Counted from the stretch's first letter, positions 41,136-48,990 are shown. The stretch is 52,632 nt of DNA from Elusimicrobiota bacterium (GCA_016212795.1 JACRDT010000039.1:1-52632), one strand, 5' to 3'. The notes: a model not told the origin generated them from the sequence alone. Numbers and translations are program-made.

Positions 41136-42042
41136 GATGCCTCTCGCCGAGGGCCCGGCGCAGCGCGCCCCCCGCCGCGGCGAGCCGGGCGCGCGCGCAG
41201 GCCAAGCCGCAGCCCTGGCGCGCCATGACGATCGCGGTCTTGACGCTGCCCCCCGCCTCGGCGAACAGCGCCTCTGCCCGGCGCGATGAGACCCCGCCGA
41301 GGTCGCTCACGATCCGGACCCCGCGCATCCTCAGCTTGCGCGACGTGGGCTTGAGGTCCACCATCCACCGGTCGTACACCTTGCCCAGGCGCACCATGGC
41401 CGCGGTGGTCACGGCGTTCAAGACGAGCTTGGCGGCCGTCCCGCTCTTGAGCCGGGTCGAACCCGCCACGACCTCGGGGCCCACGTCCGGAGCGATGACG
41501 ATGCCCGCCGGCCGGCCCGGGGGGCGCCCGTTCGAGGTCACCAGGACCGTCGTGCAGCCCTTGTTGCGCGCAGCCCGCAGGGCGGCGCGCACGAAGGTCG
41601 TTATCCCCGAGGCAGCCACGCCTATCACCACGTCTTCCTTCTTGAACGCCGCCGCGGCCTTGCGGCCGGCGGCCGCGTCGTCCTCAGCCCCTTCCTTGGA
41701 CCTGAAGACCGACATCCGCCCGCCCGCCATGACCGCGCGGACCTGCCCGGGCCCGGTGTTGAAGGTCGGGGGGCACTCCGCGGCCTCCATCACCGCGATG
41801 CGCCCGCTCGTGCCGGCACCCACGAGGACAAGCCCCCCCCCTCGGGCGAGGGCCGCCGCGACGGCGTCCGCGGCTTTCGCGATGGCCCCGGCCTCGCGGA
41901 AGACCGCCGCGGGGACCCGCGCGTCCTCCCGGCTGATGATGCGGACGATCTCGAGGGTGTTCCTGAGGTCGAGCCCCCGGGAGCGGGGATTGGGCCTCTC
42001 GGTCGGCAGGCCGGCGTAGAAGCGCGCGCCGGGCAGCCTCAC
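41128..42042 (-). CDS. murQ: N-acetylmuramic acid 6-phosphate etherase
   Basis: Cleaves the lactyl ether of MurNAc-6-phosphate to GlcNAc-6-phosphate and D-lactate, the committed step of MurNAc recycling, in the cytoplasm. 304 aa, normal length, SIS-fold. Conserved features: GLPTERPNPRSRGLD, GAGTSGRIAVMEAAECPPTFNT, GVAASGITTF and KSGTAAKLVLN, plus VKTAIVMARQGC near the C-terminus. GTG 42042 overlaps the previous stop (GTGA). No MurNAc kinase (MurK/AnmK) or PTS (MurP) is in the window, so the source of MurNAc-6P is not shown. The element at 41071-41135 overlaps its last codon and stop. Confidence 0.92.
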   Translation of the reverse strand: MRLPGARFYAGLPTERPNPRSRGLDLRNTLEIVRIISREDARVPAAVFREAGAIAKAADAVAAALARGGGLVLVGAGTSGRIAVMEAAECPPTFNTGPGQVRAVMAGGRMSVFRSKEGAEDDAAAGRKAAAAFKKEDVVIGVAASGITTFVRAALRAARNKGCTTVLVTSNGRPPGRPAGIVIAPDVGPEVVAGSTRLKSGTAAKLVLNAVTTAAMVRLGKVYDRWMVDLKPTSRKLRMRGVRIVSDLGGVSSRRAEALFAEAGGSVKTAIVMARQGCGLACARARLAAAGGALRRALGERHPS

Positions 42043-42953
42043 GGGAGGGTTCCCTCGGCATCCTCCGGCGACGTGAGGTCGTCGGCGGCCTGAGGGTAGG
42101 GTTCCTGCGCGCCCCCCGGGGACGCTGCCCTGGCCGTGGGGCTCGACGCCAAGACGTCGGCGGGCCTGACAGGCTCGACGACCCAGTCGAGGATCTGCTG
42201 GCAGAGCGCTCCGTTGAGCATCCGCGTCCCCCGCTCCTTGCCGGGGACGGCCAGGACCGTGGTGTTCGCCTCGCCCGTCGATTGCTTCGCGAACGCCCTC
42301 AGGAGCCCCGTCTCGCTCGCGGACTTCTTGTCCTCCTCCGAATGGACCATCAGGATGGGGCGGTCCTTGTAGGCTCGCATCGCGTTGACGGTGAGGACCT
42401 CCTGGTAGCGGATCCCGGGCGAGAGCATGACGACCAGCGGGACCTGGGGGCGCACGGCAGCGTACTTCAGCCCGATGCTCGATCCGACCTCCGCGCCGAT
42501 GACGGCGACGCCCTCCTCGGTGACGCCCTGGCCGGCCAGATAGGCGACAGCTGCCTCCACGTCCATGGACATGTTGGCGAACTCGTTGTACGTCTTGGTG
42601 ATCTTGAAATCCTTCCAGCGGACCGTCTGGCCCTCGGGCGAGACGACGCTCAAGCCGTGGCCGCGGAAATCCGGCGCGAGGTAGCCGTAGCCCCAGTTGG
42701 CGAGCTTGCGCCCGAGGACGTACCAATCCTCCAGCCTGCGGCCCTTGGCGTGCAGGAGCAGGAAGGTGAGGTTGTCGTCCTTGGGCGGGACGTACTTCGC
42801 CTTGAGCCTCCAGCCGTCACGCGCCGCCAGCTCCACGACGATACCCGGCAGAACCCGGCGCTTCTTGGCCGGCGTCGCGGCGCCGGCCGCCGGCGCCGGG
42901 GGCGCGGCCGCGAGGGGGACGGCCCAAAGCAGCAGCAGGAGCGCCAGTTTCAT
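42039..42953 (-). CDS. Secreted alpha/beta-hydrolase-fold protein lacking the catalytic triad
   Basis: 304 aa with a signal peptide (MKLALLLLLWAVPLAAAPPA). The fold is clear: TFLLLHAKGRRLEDW, GYLAPDFRGHGLS, VAVIGAEVGSSIGL, VVMLSPGIRY, ILMVHSEEDKKSA. The nucleophile position, normally Ser in G-x-S-x-G, is Glu155 (GAEVG), and the expected His near VPGKERGTRML is Arg. It is therefore probably not a normal esterase and may bind a ligand instead. It lies between ndk (16 bp) and murQ (4-nt overlap); cotranscription suggests a link to wall-fragment handling, but that is a guess. Confidence 0.8.
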   Translation of the reverse strand: MKLALLLLLWAVPLAAAPPAPAAGAATPAKKRRVLPGIVVELAARDGWRLKAKYVPPKDDNLTFLLLHAKGRRLEDWYVLGRKLANWGYGYLAPDFRGHGLSVVSPEGQTVRWKDFKITKTYNEFANMSMDVEAAVAYLAGQGVTEEGVAVIGAEVGSSIGLKYAAVRPQVPLVVMLSPGIRYQEVLTVNAMRAYKDRPILMVHSEEDKKSASETGLLRAFAKQSTGEANTTVLAVPGKERGTRMLNGALCQQILDWVVEPVRPADVLASSPTARAASPGGAQEPYPQAADDLTSPEDAEGTLP

Positions 42954-42969
42954 GGGCGCCGTCCCTCCG

Positions 42970-43428
42970 TCAGTCCTTGAGCAGTTCGTCCGGCCGGAAC
43001 CAGAGCTTGACCTCCCGCTCGGCGTCGGCCTCGTCCGACGAGGCGTGGAGGACGTTCTCGAAGTGCCCCGTCGTCGTGATCCGGCCGAACGACCCCCGGA
43101 TGGTCCCGGGAGAGGCGTGCTCCGGGTTGGTCGCGCCCGCCACCGCCCTCGCCTTGCCGATCGCGTTCTCGCCGCGATAGGCCAGCGCCATGACGCGATG
43201 GTCCTTGAACCCGTGGAACTCCCCGCGGATGTACTTGATCAGGTCGGGGAAGAAAGGCTTGTCCGCGAGCGCCTTGTAGTGCTCTCGGGCGAGCTTCTCG
43301 GAGACGCTCACCATCTTCGCCCCGACCATCTCGAGGCCCGCGGCGTCAAGACGGTCGATCACGAGCCCGGTGAGCTTGCGATGCGTCCCGTCCGGTTTGA
43401 CGAGGATAAGGGTCTTTTCAACAGCCAT
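42970..43428 (-). CDS. ndk: Nucleoside diphosphate kinase
   Basis: Balances NTP pools by phosphotransfer through a histidine. 152 aa with canonical start MAVEKTLILVKPDG, GTIRGSFG and the active-site His in ENVLHASS, where most members have N-x-x-H-G-S-D; the C-terminal EREVKLWFRPDELL is typical. TAGAAT lies 8 nt before ATG 43428 and there is no Shine-Dalgarno site. It heads a minus-strand gene run continuing to murQ and pit. A long inverted repeat sits just upstream. Confidence 0.95.
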   Translation of the reverse strand: MAVEKTLILVKPDGTHRKLTGLVIDRLDAAGLEMVGAKMVSVSEKLAREHYKALADKPFFPDLIKYIRGEFHGFKDHRVMALAYRGENAIGKARAVAGATNPEHASPGTIRGSFGRITTTGHFENVLHASSDEADAEREVKLWFRPDELLKD

Positions 43429-43436
43429 AGGCTGCG

Positions 43437-43442
43437 ATTCTA
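43437..43442 (-). promoter_or_regulatory. -10 box TAGAAT of ndk
   Basis: Minus-strand TAGAAT ends 8 nt before the ndk ATG. The 61-bp palindrome (43452-43512) begins 10 bp further upstream, so it occupies the -35 region of this promoter. Confidence 0.5.
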
Positions 43443-43451
43443 TCTTATTTT

Positions 43452-43512
43452 CGGGGTCAGGTCTTGAGTCTTTACTCTCGCTTGCAGAGTAAAGACTCAA
43501 GACCTGACCCCG
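43452..43512. repeat. 61-bp inverted repeat, 27-bp perfect arms (REP-like)
   Basis: Arms 43452-43478 and 43486-43512 are exact complements around a 7-nt loop (CGCTTGC). The arm ends GGGGTCAGGTCTTGA are of a type I have seen as dispersed palindromes near REP-associated (Y1/IS200-like) transposases, but none is in this window. It lies between divergent ndk and response-regulator genes. No U-run follows on either side, so a terminator role is not supported. Confidence 0.75.
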
Positions 43513-43584
43513 CTGTTCCGCTGTTTGACTACGGCGGGGGAAACTGTTACCATAAGCCGGCCGAAGGGGACGCGCGGCGGGAAC

Positions 43585-43974
43585 ATGGCAAAGATCCTCC
43601 TTGTCGACGATGAGAAGGATGTCGTCACCCTCATCAAATTCGTCCTGGTCAAGGACGGGCACGAGGTGGAAGCGGCCTACAACGGCGCCGAGGCGCTCAA
43701 GGCCCTGGGGATCGACGCGGCGCCCGCCGCGGCGGGGCTGCCGCAGCTCATCATCATGGACGTGCTCATGCCGGTCCTCGACGGCCTCGCCACCTGCAAG
43801 AGGCTGCTGGGGCATCCCGAGGCCGGCAAGATACCGGTCCTCCTGCTCACCGCCAAGGGGGCGACCCCCGACATGCTCCAAGGCCTGACCAACATCGTCG
43901 GCCACATCGACAAGCCGTTCGACCCCAAACAACTCCGGGAGAAGGTCGCCTCGATGCTCTCCCGACAGTCCTAA
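43585..43974 (+). CDS. Single-domain response regulator (CheY-like) 1
   Basis: 129-aa phosphoreceiver with no output domain. Acidic pocket VDDE (8-10), phospho-acceptor Asp59 (IIMDVLMP), Thr89 (LLTAKG) and Lys in HIDKPFDP. It has an 8-residue Pro/Ala insertion before the third strand (GIDAAPAAAGLPQ), as does the next protein, which suggests tandem duplication. First of a five-gene run; no histidine kinase is adjacent. ATG 43585 is preceded by a weak GGCGGGAA site. Confidence 0.9.
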   Translation: MAKILLVDDEKDVVTLIKFVLVKDGHEVEAAYNGAEALKALGIDAAPAAAGLPQLIIMDVLMPVLDGLATCKRLLGHPEAGKIPVLLLTAKGATPDMLQGLTNIVGHIDKPFDPKQLREKVASMLSRQS

Positions 43975-43983
43975 GGGAACGCC

Positions 43984-44376
43984 ATGGCCACCATCATGAT
44001 CGTGGACGACGAGCCCGAGATCGTCACCCTCCTGAGGTTCGTGCTGGAGAAGGACGGCTGGAACATCACCGAAGCCAACAACGGCCAGGTCGCGCTCGAG
44101 CGGCTCGGCGTCGACCCCCCCAAGCCTGAGACCATCCTGCCGGACCTGATCGTCCTCGACATCATGATGCCGGTGATGGACGGCTACGCGCTCAACCAGA
44201 AGCTCCAGACCATCCCCAAGACCAAGGACATCCCGATCATCGTGCTCACGGCCAAGGGGCAGAAGATGCGGGACCTATTCGAGGTCGCGCCCAACGTCGC
44301 CGCCTACATCCAGAAGCCGTTCGACCCCAAGACGCTCCGGGAACTCATCTCGGGCATCCTCTCCAAGAAGAAGTAG
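43984..44376 (+). CDS. Single-domain response regulator (CheY-like) 2
   Basis: 130-aa receiver domain, 9 bp after the first. Acidic pocket VDDE (8-10), phospho-Asp59 (LIVLDIMMPVMDG), Thr in IVLTAKGQKM and Lys in IQKPFDP. The insertion GVDPPKPETILPD matches that of its neighbour. Sequence similarity over the whole length supports duplication. Both probably signal by protein-protein contact. Confidence 0.9.
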   Translation: MATIMIVDDEPEIVTLLRFVLEKDGWNITEANNGQVALERLGVDPPKPETILPDLIVLDIMMPVMDGYALNQKLQTIPKTKDIPIIVLTAKGQKMRDLFEVAPNVAAYIQKPFDPKTLRELISGILSKKK

Positions 44377-44392
44377 GAACGCGCGAGCCCCC

Positions 44393-44812
44393 ATGAGAAG
44401 GGCCTTGTTCGCCGCCTTTGCCTTGCTCCTGGGCGCAGGAGGCTGGATGGTGGGGTACCACTACCTTGCCCGAGAGTTCACGGTCTCGGGCACGATCACC
44501 ATCGCCTCGCACCTGCAGCGCAAGGTCCCGCAAGGGCAGGCCATCCTGTTCATCATCGCCAAGAACGAGGGCGGGGTCCCCGTCGCCCTGCAGCGCATCG
44601 TCAACCCCCAGTTCCCGGTCTCGTTCACGCTCAGGAGGGAGGACCTCATCGTCCCCGGCGCCCGGCAGAGGGACGCCATGCTCCTGCAGGTCCAGATGAA
44701 CGGGCACGGCCGCGCCGGCCAAGCCCTGCCGGGCGACCTCGAGGGCGACTCCAAGGGCCCTGTCCAGCCGGGCGACAAGGGCATCCACATCGTCATCGAC
44801 CATGAGCTCTAA
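44393..44812 (+). CDS. CcmI/CycH C-terminal-domain-like membrane-anchored protein
   Basis: 139 aa. One N-terminal membrane segment (LFAAFALLLGAGGWMVGYHYL), then a beta-rich periplasmic domain: VSGTITIASHLQRKVPQGQAILFIIAKNEGGVPVALQRI, FPVSFTLRREDLIVPG and GQALPGDLEGDSKGPVQPGDKGIHIVID. This order strongly resembles the C-terminal domain of the cytochrome c maturation protein CcmI/CycH ('...G-D-L-x-G...V-x-P-G'). The apocytochrome-binding TPR part is absent, and no Ccm genes are nearby. It overlaps the MFS gene by 11 nt. Confidence 0.7.
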   Translation: MRRALFAAFALLLGAGGWMVGYHYLAREFTVSGTITIASHLQRKVPQGQAILFIIAKNEGGVPVALQRIVNPQFPVSFTLRREDLIVPGARQRDAMLLQVQMNGHGRAGQALPGDLEGDSKGPVQPGDKGIHIVIDHEL

Positions 44813-46040
44813 GGGTTTCTGCTTCTGGACCCTGGTCGCCTGCGACGCCCTGCTGGTGGCGGGGCACGCCCTCTCCTTCCCCTTCATGGCCGTCTACCTC
44901 ACGGTCCACCGGGGCGTCGCCGCCGGCTGGGTCGGGCTGTTCCTGTCGGCCTCGATGCTGGCCGCGGCGCTGGCGCAGGGCATCGGGGGAGAGTGGTCGG
45001 ACCTGGTCGGCCGCAGGAAGGTCATGCTGGCCTCCCTGTGGACCAGGGCCGCCACCGTCGCCTTGATGTCGTGGGCCATGTGGACCGGCAGGCACTACGC
45101 CTGGCTCGTGGGGCTGCACATGCTCGGGATGTTCCTGGGGAGCTTCTTCGGCCCCGCGGCGAAGTCCTGGGTGGCGGACACGGTCGAGCCCGAGAACCGG
45201 GTCCGGGCCTACGGGTTTCTCAGGATGGGCGCGAACCTCGGGTGGGCCGTGGGGCCGGCTCTCGGCGGGGCGCTCGCGCTCAAGTCCTACCCGATGATGT
45301 TCCTGCTGACGGCCGTCACCTACGTCGCCTCGGCCCTCATCGTCTGGCTGGGCGTCCAGGACTCGCCGATCTCGCGCCACCGGGAGAGCACCGACCTGCT
45401 GGCCATGTTCTCGGCCCTGCGCGACGGCGTCTTCGCGAGGCTCTGCGTCTACTCGCTGCTCATCAGCGCGGTCATGAGCCAGCTCGTGGTCTCGCTCTCC
45501 CTGCACTGCGTCCAATACCTGGGGATGGCCGAGAGCAGGGTCGGGCTGCTGTTCTCCCTGAACGGCGCGGTCGTCGTGCTGCTGCAGTACGGGGCCGCGA
45601 GGATCCTCGAGAAGTCGCGCCTCACCGCGGGCCTGGCCGCGGGCTGCCTGTTCTACGGCGCGGGCTACCTGGGGGTCGGCTTCGCCCACGGCTTCCGGAG
45701 CGCGGCCGTGGCCATCTTCGTCCTCACCCTCGGGGAGATCCTGGTCGCCCCGGGCATGCAGACGCTCGCGGCCAACATCGCGCCCGAGCGCTACAAGGGC
45801 AGGTACCTGGGCCTGCAGGGCATCCTCCAACAGACCGGCTCGTCGCTGGGCATCATGCTCGGCGGCATCGGCAACCAGCACCTGAGCCCCCTCTGGCCGC
45901 CGGCGCCCTGGTGCGCCGTCGCGGGCCTTGCGGTCGCCGCCGCGATGGGGTTCTTCTCCCTGCGCCGCCACGTCGACCCCGCTGCGGACGGGCTCGTGGC
46001 GGACGCCCCGCTGGAGGCGGTGCCCGCGGTCTCGGTCTGA
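44802..46040 (+). CDS. MFS transporter (DHA1-type drug/metabolite efflux)
   Basis: 412-aa major facilitator with 12 predicted segments. The loop 2-3 signature appears as GGEWSDLVGRRKVML, and a Pro-containing segment 5 region as GANLGWAVGPALGG, which is typical of DHA1 exporters (MdtH-like). Substrate unknown. ATG 44802 lies within the end of the CcmI-like gene, and its stop overlaps the next start (TGATG). Part of the 43585-46762 operon. Confidence 0.87.
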   Translation: MSSKGFCFWTLVACDALLVAGHALSFPFMAVYLTVHRGVAAGWVGLFLSASMLAAALAQGIGGEWSDLVGRRKVMLASLWTRAATVALMSWAMWTGRHYAWLVGLHMLGMFLGSFFGPAAKSWVADTVEPENRVRAYGFLRMGANLGWAVGPALGGALALKSYPMMFLLTAVTYVASALIVWLGVQDSPISRHRESTDLLAMFSALRDGVFARLCVYSLLISAVMSQLVVSLSLHCVQYLGMAESRVGLLFSLNGAVVVLLQYGAARILEKSRLTAGLAAGCLFYGAGYLGVGFAHGFRSAAVAIFVLTLGEILVAPGMQTLAANIAPERYKGRYLGLQGILQQTGSSLGIMLGGIGNQHLSPLWPPAPWCAVAGLAVAAAMGFFSLRRHVDPAADGLVADAPLEAVPAVSV

Positions 46041-46762
46041 TGCTCCTCCAAGCCTGCGCCGCCCTCCTCCTGCTCCTGCCGGGGCCGCTCCGCGCGCAGA
46101 GCACGGGCACGGTGGTCGTGGACCGCTTCTCCGGGCGCTCGCTGGCCGACGGCTTGCCGGAAGGCTGGAAGCCTTTCCTCTTCAAGCCGGTCGAACGGCG
46201 CACCTCCTACCGCCTCGAGCGGGAGGGCGAGGATTGGTTCGTCGTCGCGCGCAGCTCCGCCGAGGGGACAGGCATCCTCAAGGGCGTGTCCCTGTCCGTC
46301 AAGGAGTTTCCCATCCTGAGCTGGCGCTGGATGGTCGACCGCGTCATCGCCAAGGGCAACGGCCGCAAGAAGAGCGGCGACGACTTCGCGGCCCGCGTCT
46401 ACGTCTCCTTCCTTTACGAGCCGGAGAAGGCGGGCATGTTCAAGCGCTTCGCCTACAAGGCCGCCAGGAGCCGGTTCGGCGGCTACCCGCCCGACAGCGC
46501 GCTGATCTACGTCTGGGACAGCCGCGAGAAGGTCGGCGCGACGTTCGACAACGCCCACACCGGCCGGGCCCGGATGATCGTCCTCGAGAGCGGCGAGGGC
46601 AAGGCCGGGCGCTGGGTCGAGGAACGCCGCGACGTCCGCCGGGACTACCTCGACGCCTTCGGTTCGGAGCCGCCGCCGGTCTCCTTCGTCGCGCTCATGA
46701 CGGACACCGACAACACCGGGGAATCCGCCACGGCCTGGTACGACGACCTCGTCTTCCAGTAG
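46040..46762 (+). CDS. DUF3047 family secreted protein
   Basis: 240 aa. Signal peptide MLLQACAALLLLLPGPLRAQ, then a DUF3047-type domain: WKPFLFKPVERRTSYRLEREGEDWFVVARSSAEGTGI, ILSWRWMVD, KSGDDFAARVYVSF, LIYVWDS and VALMTDTDNTGESATAWYDDLVF. The family is widespread, beta-sandwich-like and of unknown function. ATG 46040 overlaps the MFS stop by one base, so it is translationally coupled to the exporter. Confidence 0.86.
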   Translation: MLLQACAALLLLLPGPLRAQSTGTVVVDRFSGRSLADGLPEGWKPFLFKPVERRTSYRLEREGEDWFVVARSSAEGTGILKGVSLSVKEFPILSWRWMVDRVIAKGNGRKKSGDDFAARVYVSFLYEPEKAGMFKRFAYKAARSRFGGYPPDSALIYVWDSREKVGATFDNAHTGRARMIVLESGEGKAGRWVEERRDVRRDYLDAFGSEPPPVSFVALMTDTDNTGESATAWYDDLVFQ

Positions 46763-46787
46763 CGGCGTCAGGGGTTCAGGCCGCTAC
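46759..46787. terminator. Shared 3' hairpin between convergent genes
   Basis: An 8-bp perfect stem (GTAGCGGC / GCCGCTAC) with a 13-nt loop. Each arm contains the TAG stop codon of one of the two convergent genes. No U-tracts, so intrinsic termination is uncertain; it may protect both 3' ends. Confidence 0.45.
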
Positions 46788-47431
46788 CGGACCTTCGTCC
46801 AGCTCGTGCGGCCCGAGCGCTGGGGGCCGGTCAGCTCCCTGTAGGTCCCGGAGGCGCTGTCGCCGTCCGGCGAGAAGCGCACCTCGTAGATGCCCTCGAT
46901 CGCCCCGTCCTGGGTCTTGTAGTCGATCTTGAAGGTGCCCGACGAGGTCCAACGGCCCTGGCCCCTGGCGTTGCCGAGCCCCTTCTCCTCCGCGAGATAG
47001 CTGCCTCCCGACACGGCCGAGATGGTCCAGGTGGCCTCCGGGCTGTGGCGCCAGATGCCCAGGATGTCGGGGCGGGCGGCGGCCTGGGCGCGCTCGAGCC
47101 GCGCCTCGGCGCGGGCCGGCCGGCTGTCCTCCACCGTCCCCTCCGCGGCCTGCCCGTCCTCCGCGAGCCTCAGGTCGAAGCAGCCCGTGATCCTCTTGTC
47201 CTTGGTCGCGTAGACGATCACCAGCCTGTCCCCGACAACCACGGCCGTGCCCCTCGCGTTGCCCAGGCCTTCCTCGACGGCGCGGTAGGTCCCCTGGCCG
47301 TCCTTGGTGAAGGTCCAGGCGGCGGCGCCCCCGGCGTGAGTCCACCGGCCGGCGATATCGGTCTCAGCGGCGGCTTGGCAGGGATGCAGGAACAAGGCGG
47401 CGACGGCGGCGAGCAGCAGGGCTCGGTTCAT
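46784..47431 (-). CDS. Secreted protein with an internally duplicated domain
   Basis: 215 aa, unknown function. The signal peptide MNRALLLAAVAALFLHPCQAAA is followed by two homologous beta-rich modules of about 95 residues. Module 1: DIAGRWTHAGGAAAWTFTKDG ... EEGLGNARGTAVVVGDRLVIVY ... EGTVED. Module 2: DILGIWRHSPEATWTISA ... EEKGLGNARGQGRWTSSGTFKIDY ... SGTYREL. The 'G-x-W ... W-x-I/F ... G-x-Y' layout is like other small beta-barrel ligand-binding proteins. ATG 47431 has a strong AAGGAGG 5 nt upstream and a TATGAT 27 nt upstream, a conventional led gene. Confidence 0.75.
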   Translation of the reverse strand: MNRALLLAAVAALFLHPCQAAAETDIAGRWTHAGGAAAWTFTKDGQGTYRAVEEGLGNARGTAVVVGDRLVIVYATKDKRITGCFDLRLAEDGQAAEGTVEDSRPARAEARLERAQAAARPDILGIWRHSPEATWTISAVSGGSYLAEEKGLGNARGQGRWTSSGTFKIDYKTQDGAIEGIYEVRFSPDGDSASGTYRELTGPQRSGRTSWTKVR

Positions 47432-47458
47432 GGCGTCCTCCTTGAGGGTCACGGGACC

Positions 47459-47464
47459 ATCATA
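47459..47464 (-). promoter_or_regulatory. -10 box TATGAT of the duplicated-domain protein gene
   Basis: Minus-strand TATGAT, 27 nt before ATG 47431, leaving room for a roughly 20-nt leader with AAGGAGG (47443-47437). It contrasts with the leaderless genes. Confidence 0.5.
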
Positions 47465-47499
47465 TAAAATCGGGATATGACTCGGGCCGGCTCCTAGGA

Positions 47500-47505
47500 T
47501 ATAAT
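47500..47505 (+). promoter_or_regulatory. -10 box TATAAT upstream of the yihY-like gene
   Basis: Perfect TATAAT inside the small inverted repeat CTCCTA-8-TAGGAG (47491-47510), a possible operator. Initiation near 47512 would give a leader of about 100 nt. Confidence 0.5.
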
Positions 47506-47599
47506 AGGAGCAGGGCGAAGGCCGCGTGATGACCGCGGCCGCTTTCCCGTTCTGATGGAAGCGGCACGCCCGCGCCATGAACGCCTGGCGCGAGCAGAG

Positions 47600-47635
47600 G
47601 GAGGGTCCGTGATCGACGGAGGGTCCGTGATCGGC
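47600..47635 (+). repeat. 18-bp tandem duplication of a Shine-Dalgarno/GTG start module
   Basis: The unit GGAGGGTCCGTGATCG(A/G)C occurs twice in tandem. Each copy contains GGAGG correctly spaced before an in-frame GTG (47609 and 47627). An ATG at 47642 is a third possible start. Confidence 0.75.
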
Positions 47636-48946
47636 CGGGTGATGCAGTTCTTGACGCAGGACCTGTGGCGCATCCGCGCCAAGGACCTGCCGCGGTCCCA
47701 GTCGCTGCTCATCCATCCCCTGCGGGTGGTGATCCGCGCCTGGCGGGGCTTCGACGAGAACAAATGCCGCCTGCGCGCGTCGGCCCTGACCTTCTACTCC
47801 CTCCTCTCCATGGTGCCGGTGGCGGCCATGGCGTTCGGCATCGCCAAGGGCTTCGGCTTCGAGAAGCACCTGCAGAGGCTGATCCTCGAGAAGCTCCCGG
47901 GCCAGGAGAAGATCGCCGCCCAGGTCATCGCCTTCGCCAACAAGTTCCTCGATAACACCAGCGGCGGCCTCATCGCCGGGATCGGCGTGGCGGTCTTGTT
48001 CTGGACGGTGGTGCAGGTCCTCGGCAACATCGAGGCGTCGTTCAACGACATCTGGGGCGTCAGGCATCCCCGGACCCTGATGCGCAAGCTCTCGGACTAC
48101 CTGTCCATCATGCTGATCTGCCCCGTGCTCCTCATCGTCTCCAGCAGCGCGACCATCTTCATCGCGTCCCAGGTCGAGCTCCTGCTGAGGACCCTCTCCT
48201 TCATGGGGCCGCTGGCGCCCCTGATCCTGCTGCTCCTCAAGGCCCTGCCGTTCGTCGTCGTGTGGGTGCTGTTCTCGTTCGTCTACGTCTTCATGCCCAA
48301 CACGCGCGTGAAGATCCCGGCCGGGGTGTGCGGCGGGGTCGCGGCCGGGACGATCTACCAGCTGACGCAGTGGGTCTACGTCACGTTCCAGATCGGCGTG
48401 ACCGAGTACGGCGCGGTCTACGGCAGCTTCGCGGCGCTGCCGTTGTTCCTGGTCTGGCTGCAGTTCAGCTGGCTGATCGTGCTCCTGGGCGCGGAGATCT
48501 CCTTCGCCTACCAGAACGTGTCGACCTACGAGTTCGAGCCGGACAGCCTCCTCATCAGCTATTCCTTCAGGAGGCTCCTGACCCTGCGCATGGCGAGCTT
48601 CGCCGTCAAGCGCTTCTGCCAGGGAGGGCCGCCGTCGACGGAGACGGACTTCGCCCAGAGCCTGGACATCCCCATCCGCCTCGTGCGCCAGATACTCTTC
48701 GAGCTGGTGTCGGCGGGGATCTTCATCACGGTCGTCTGCGAGGGGGGAGAGGACAAGGCCTACCAGCCCTCGAGCAGCTCGGAGGACTGGAGGATCCGGG
48801 ACGTCATGGGCATGCTGGAAGACAAGGGGACGACGGACATCCCGGTGCTGGAGTCGCCCGAGCTCAAGAAGCTGCGCGAGAGCCTGCGGGAGCTGGCGCG
48901 GACGGTCCGGGATTCCCCGGCCAACCTGAGGCTCCAGGACGTCTGA
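47609..48946 (+). CDS. YihY/virulence factor BrkB family membrane protein
   Basis: About 445 aa (start at GTG 47609; GTG 47627 or ATG 47642 also possible). Six membrane segments in the family arrangement: RASALTFYSLLSMVPVAAMAFGIAKG, LIAGIGVAVLFWTVVQVLGNIEASFNDIWGV, the YVFMPNTRVKIPAGVCGGVAAGTIYQLTQW region and YGAVYGSFAALPLFLVWLQFSWLIVLLGAEISF. About 110 cytoplasmic residues follow, resembling a winged-helix region (SLDIPIRLVRQILFELVSAGIFITV). Once called ribonuclease BN by mistake; the real function is unsettled. Confidence 0.9.
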   Translation: MIDGGSVIGRVMQFLTQDLWRIRAKDLPRSQSLLIHPLRVVIRAWRGFDENKCRLRASALTFYSLLSMVPVAAMAFGIAKGFGFEKHLQRLILEKLPGQEKIAAQVIAFANKFLDNTSGGLIAGIGVAVLFWTVVQVLGNIEASFNDIWGVRHPRTLMRKLSDYLSIMLICPVLLIVSSSATIFIASQVELLLRTLSFMGPLAPLILLLLKALPFVVVWVLFSFVYVFMPNTRVKIPAGVCGGVAAGTIYQLTQWVYVTFQIGVTEYGAVYGSFAALPLFLVWLQFSWLIVLLGAEISFAYQNVSTYEFEPDSLLISYSFRRLLTLRMASFAVKRFCQGGPPSTETDFAQSLDIPIRLVRQILFELVSAGIFITVVCEGGEDKAYQPSSSSEDWRIRDVMGMLEDKGTTDIPVLESPELKKLRESLRELARTVRDSPANLRLQDV

Positions 48947-48971
48947 CGGGCCGCGCCAATCTTGCTATCAT
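48943..48971 (+). promoter_or_regulatory. Promoter of the homospermidine operon
   Basis: CTGACG (48943-48948), 17 nt, then TGC-TATCAT (48966-48971). Initiation near 48978 would place the GC-rich hairpin of element copy 3 in an 87-nt 5' leader. The -35 overlaps the yihY-like stop codon. Confidence 0.6.
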
Positions 48972-48990
48972 TGCAGCGCGGTCCCTAGCA

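Noticed and set aside
43452..43512. Intrinsic terminator
   Set aside because: The palindrome lies between divergent genes, and there is no U-run on either side.
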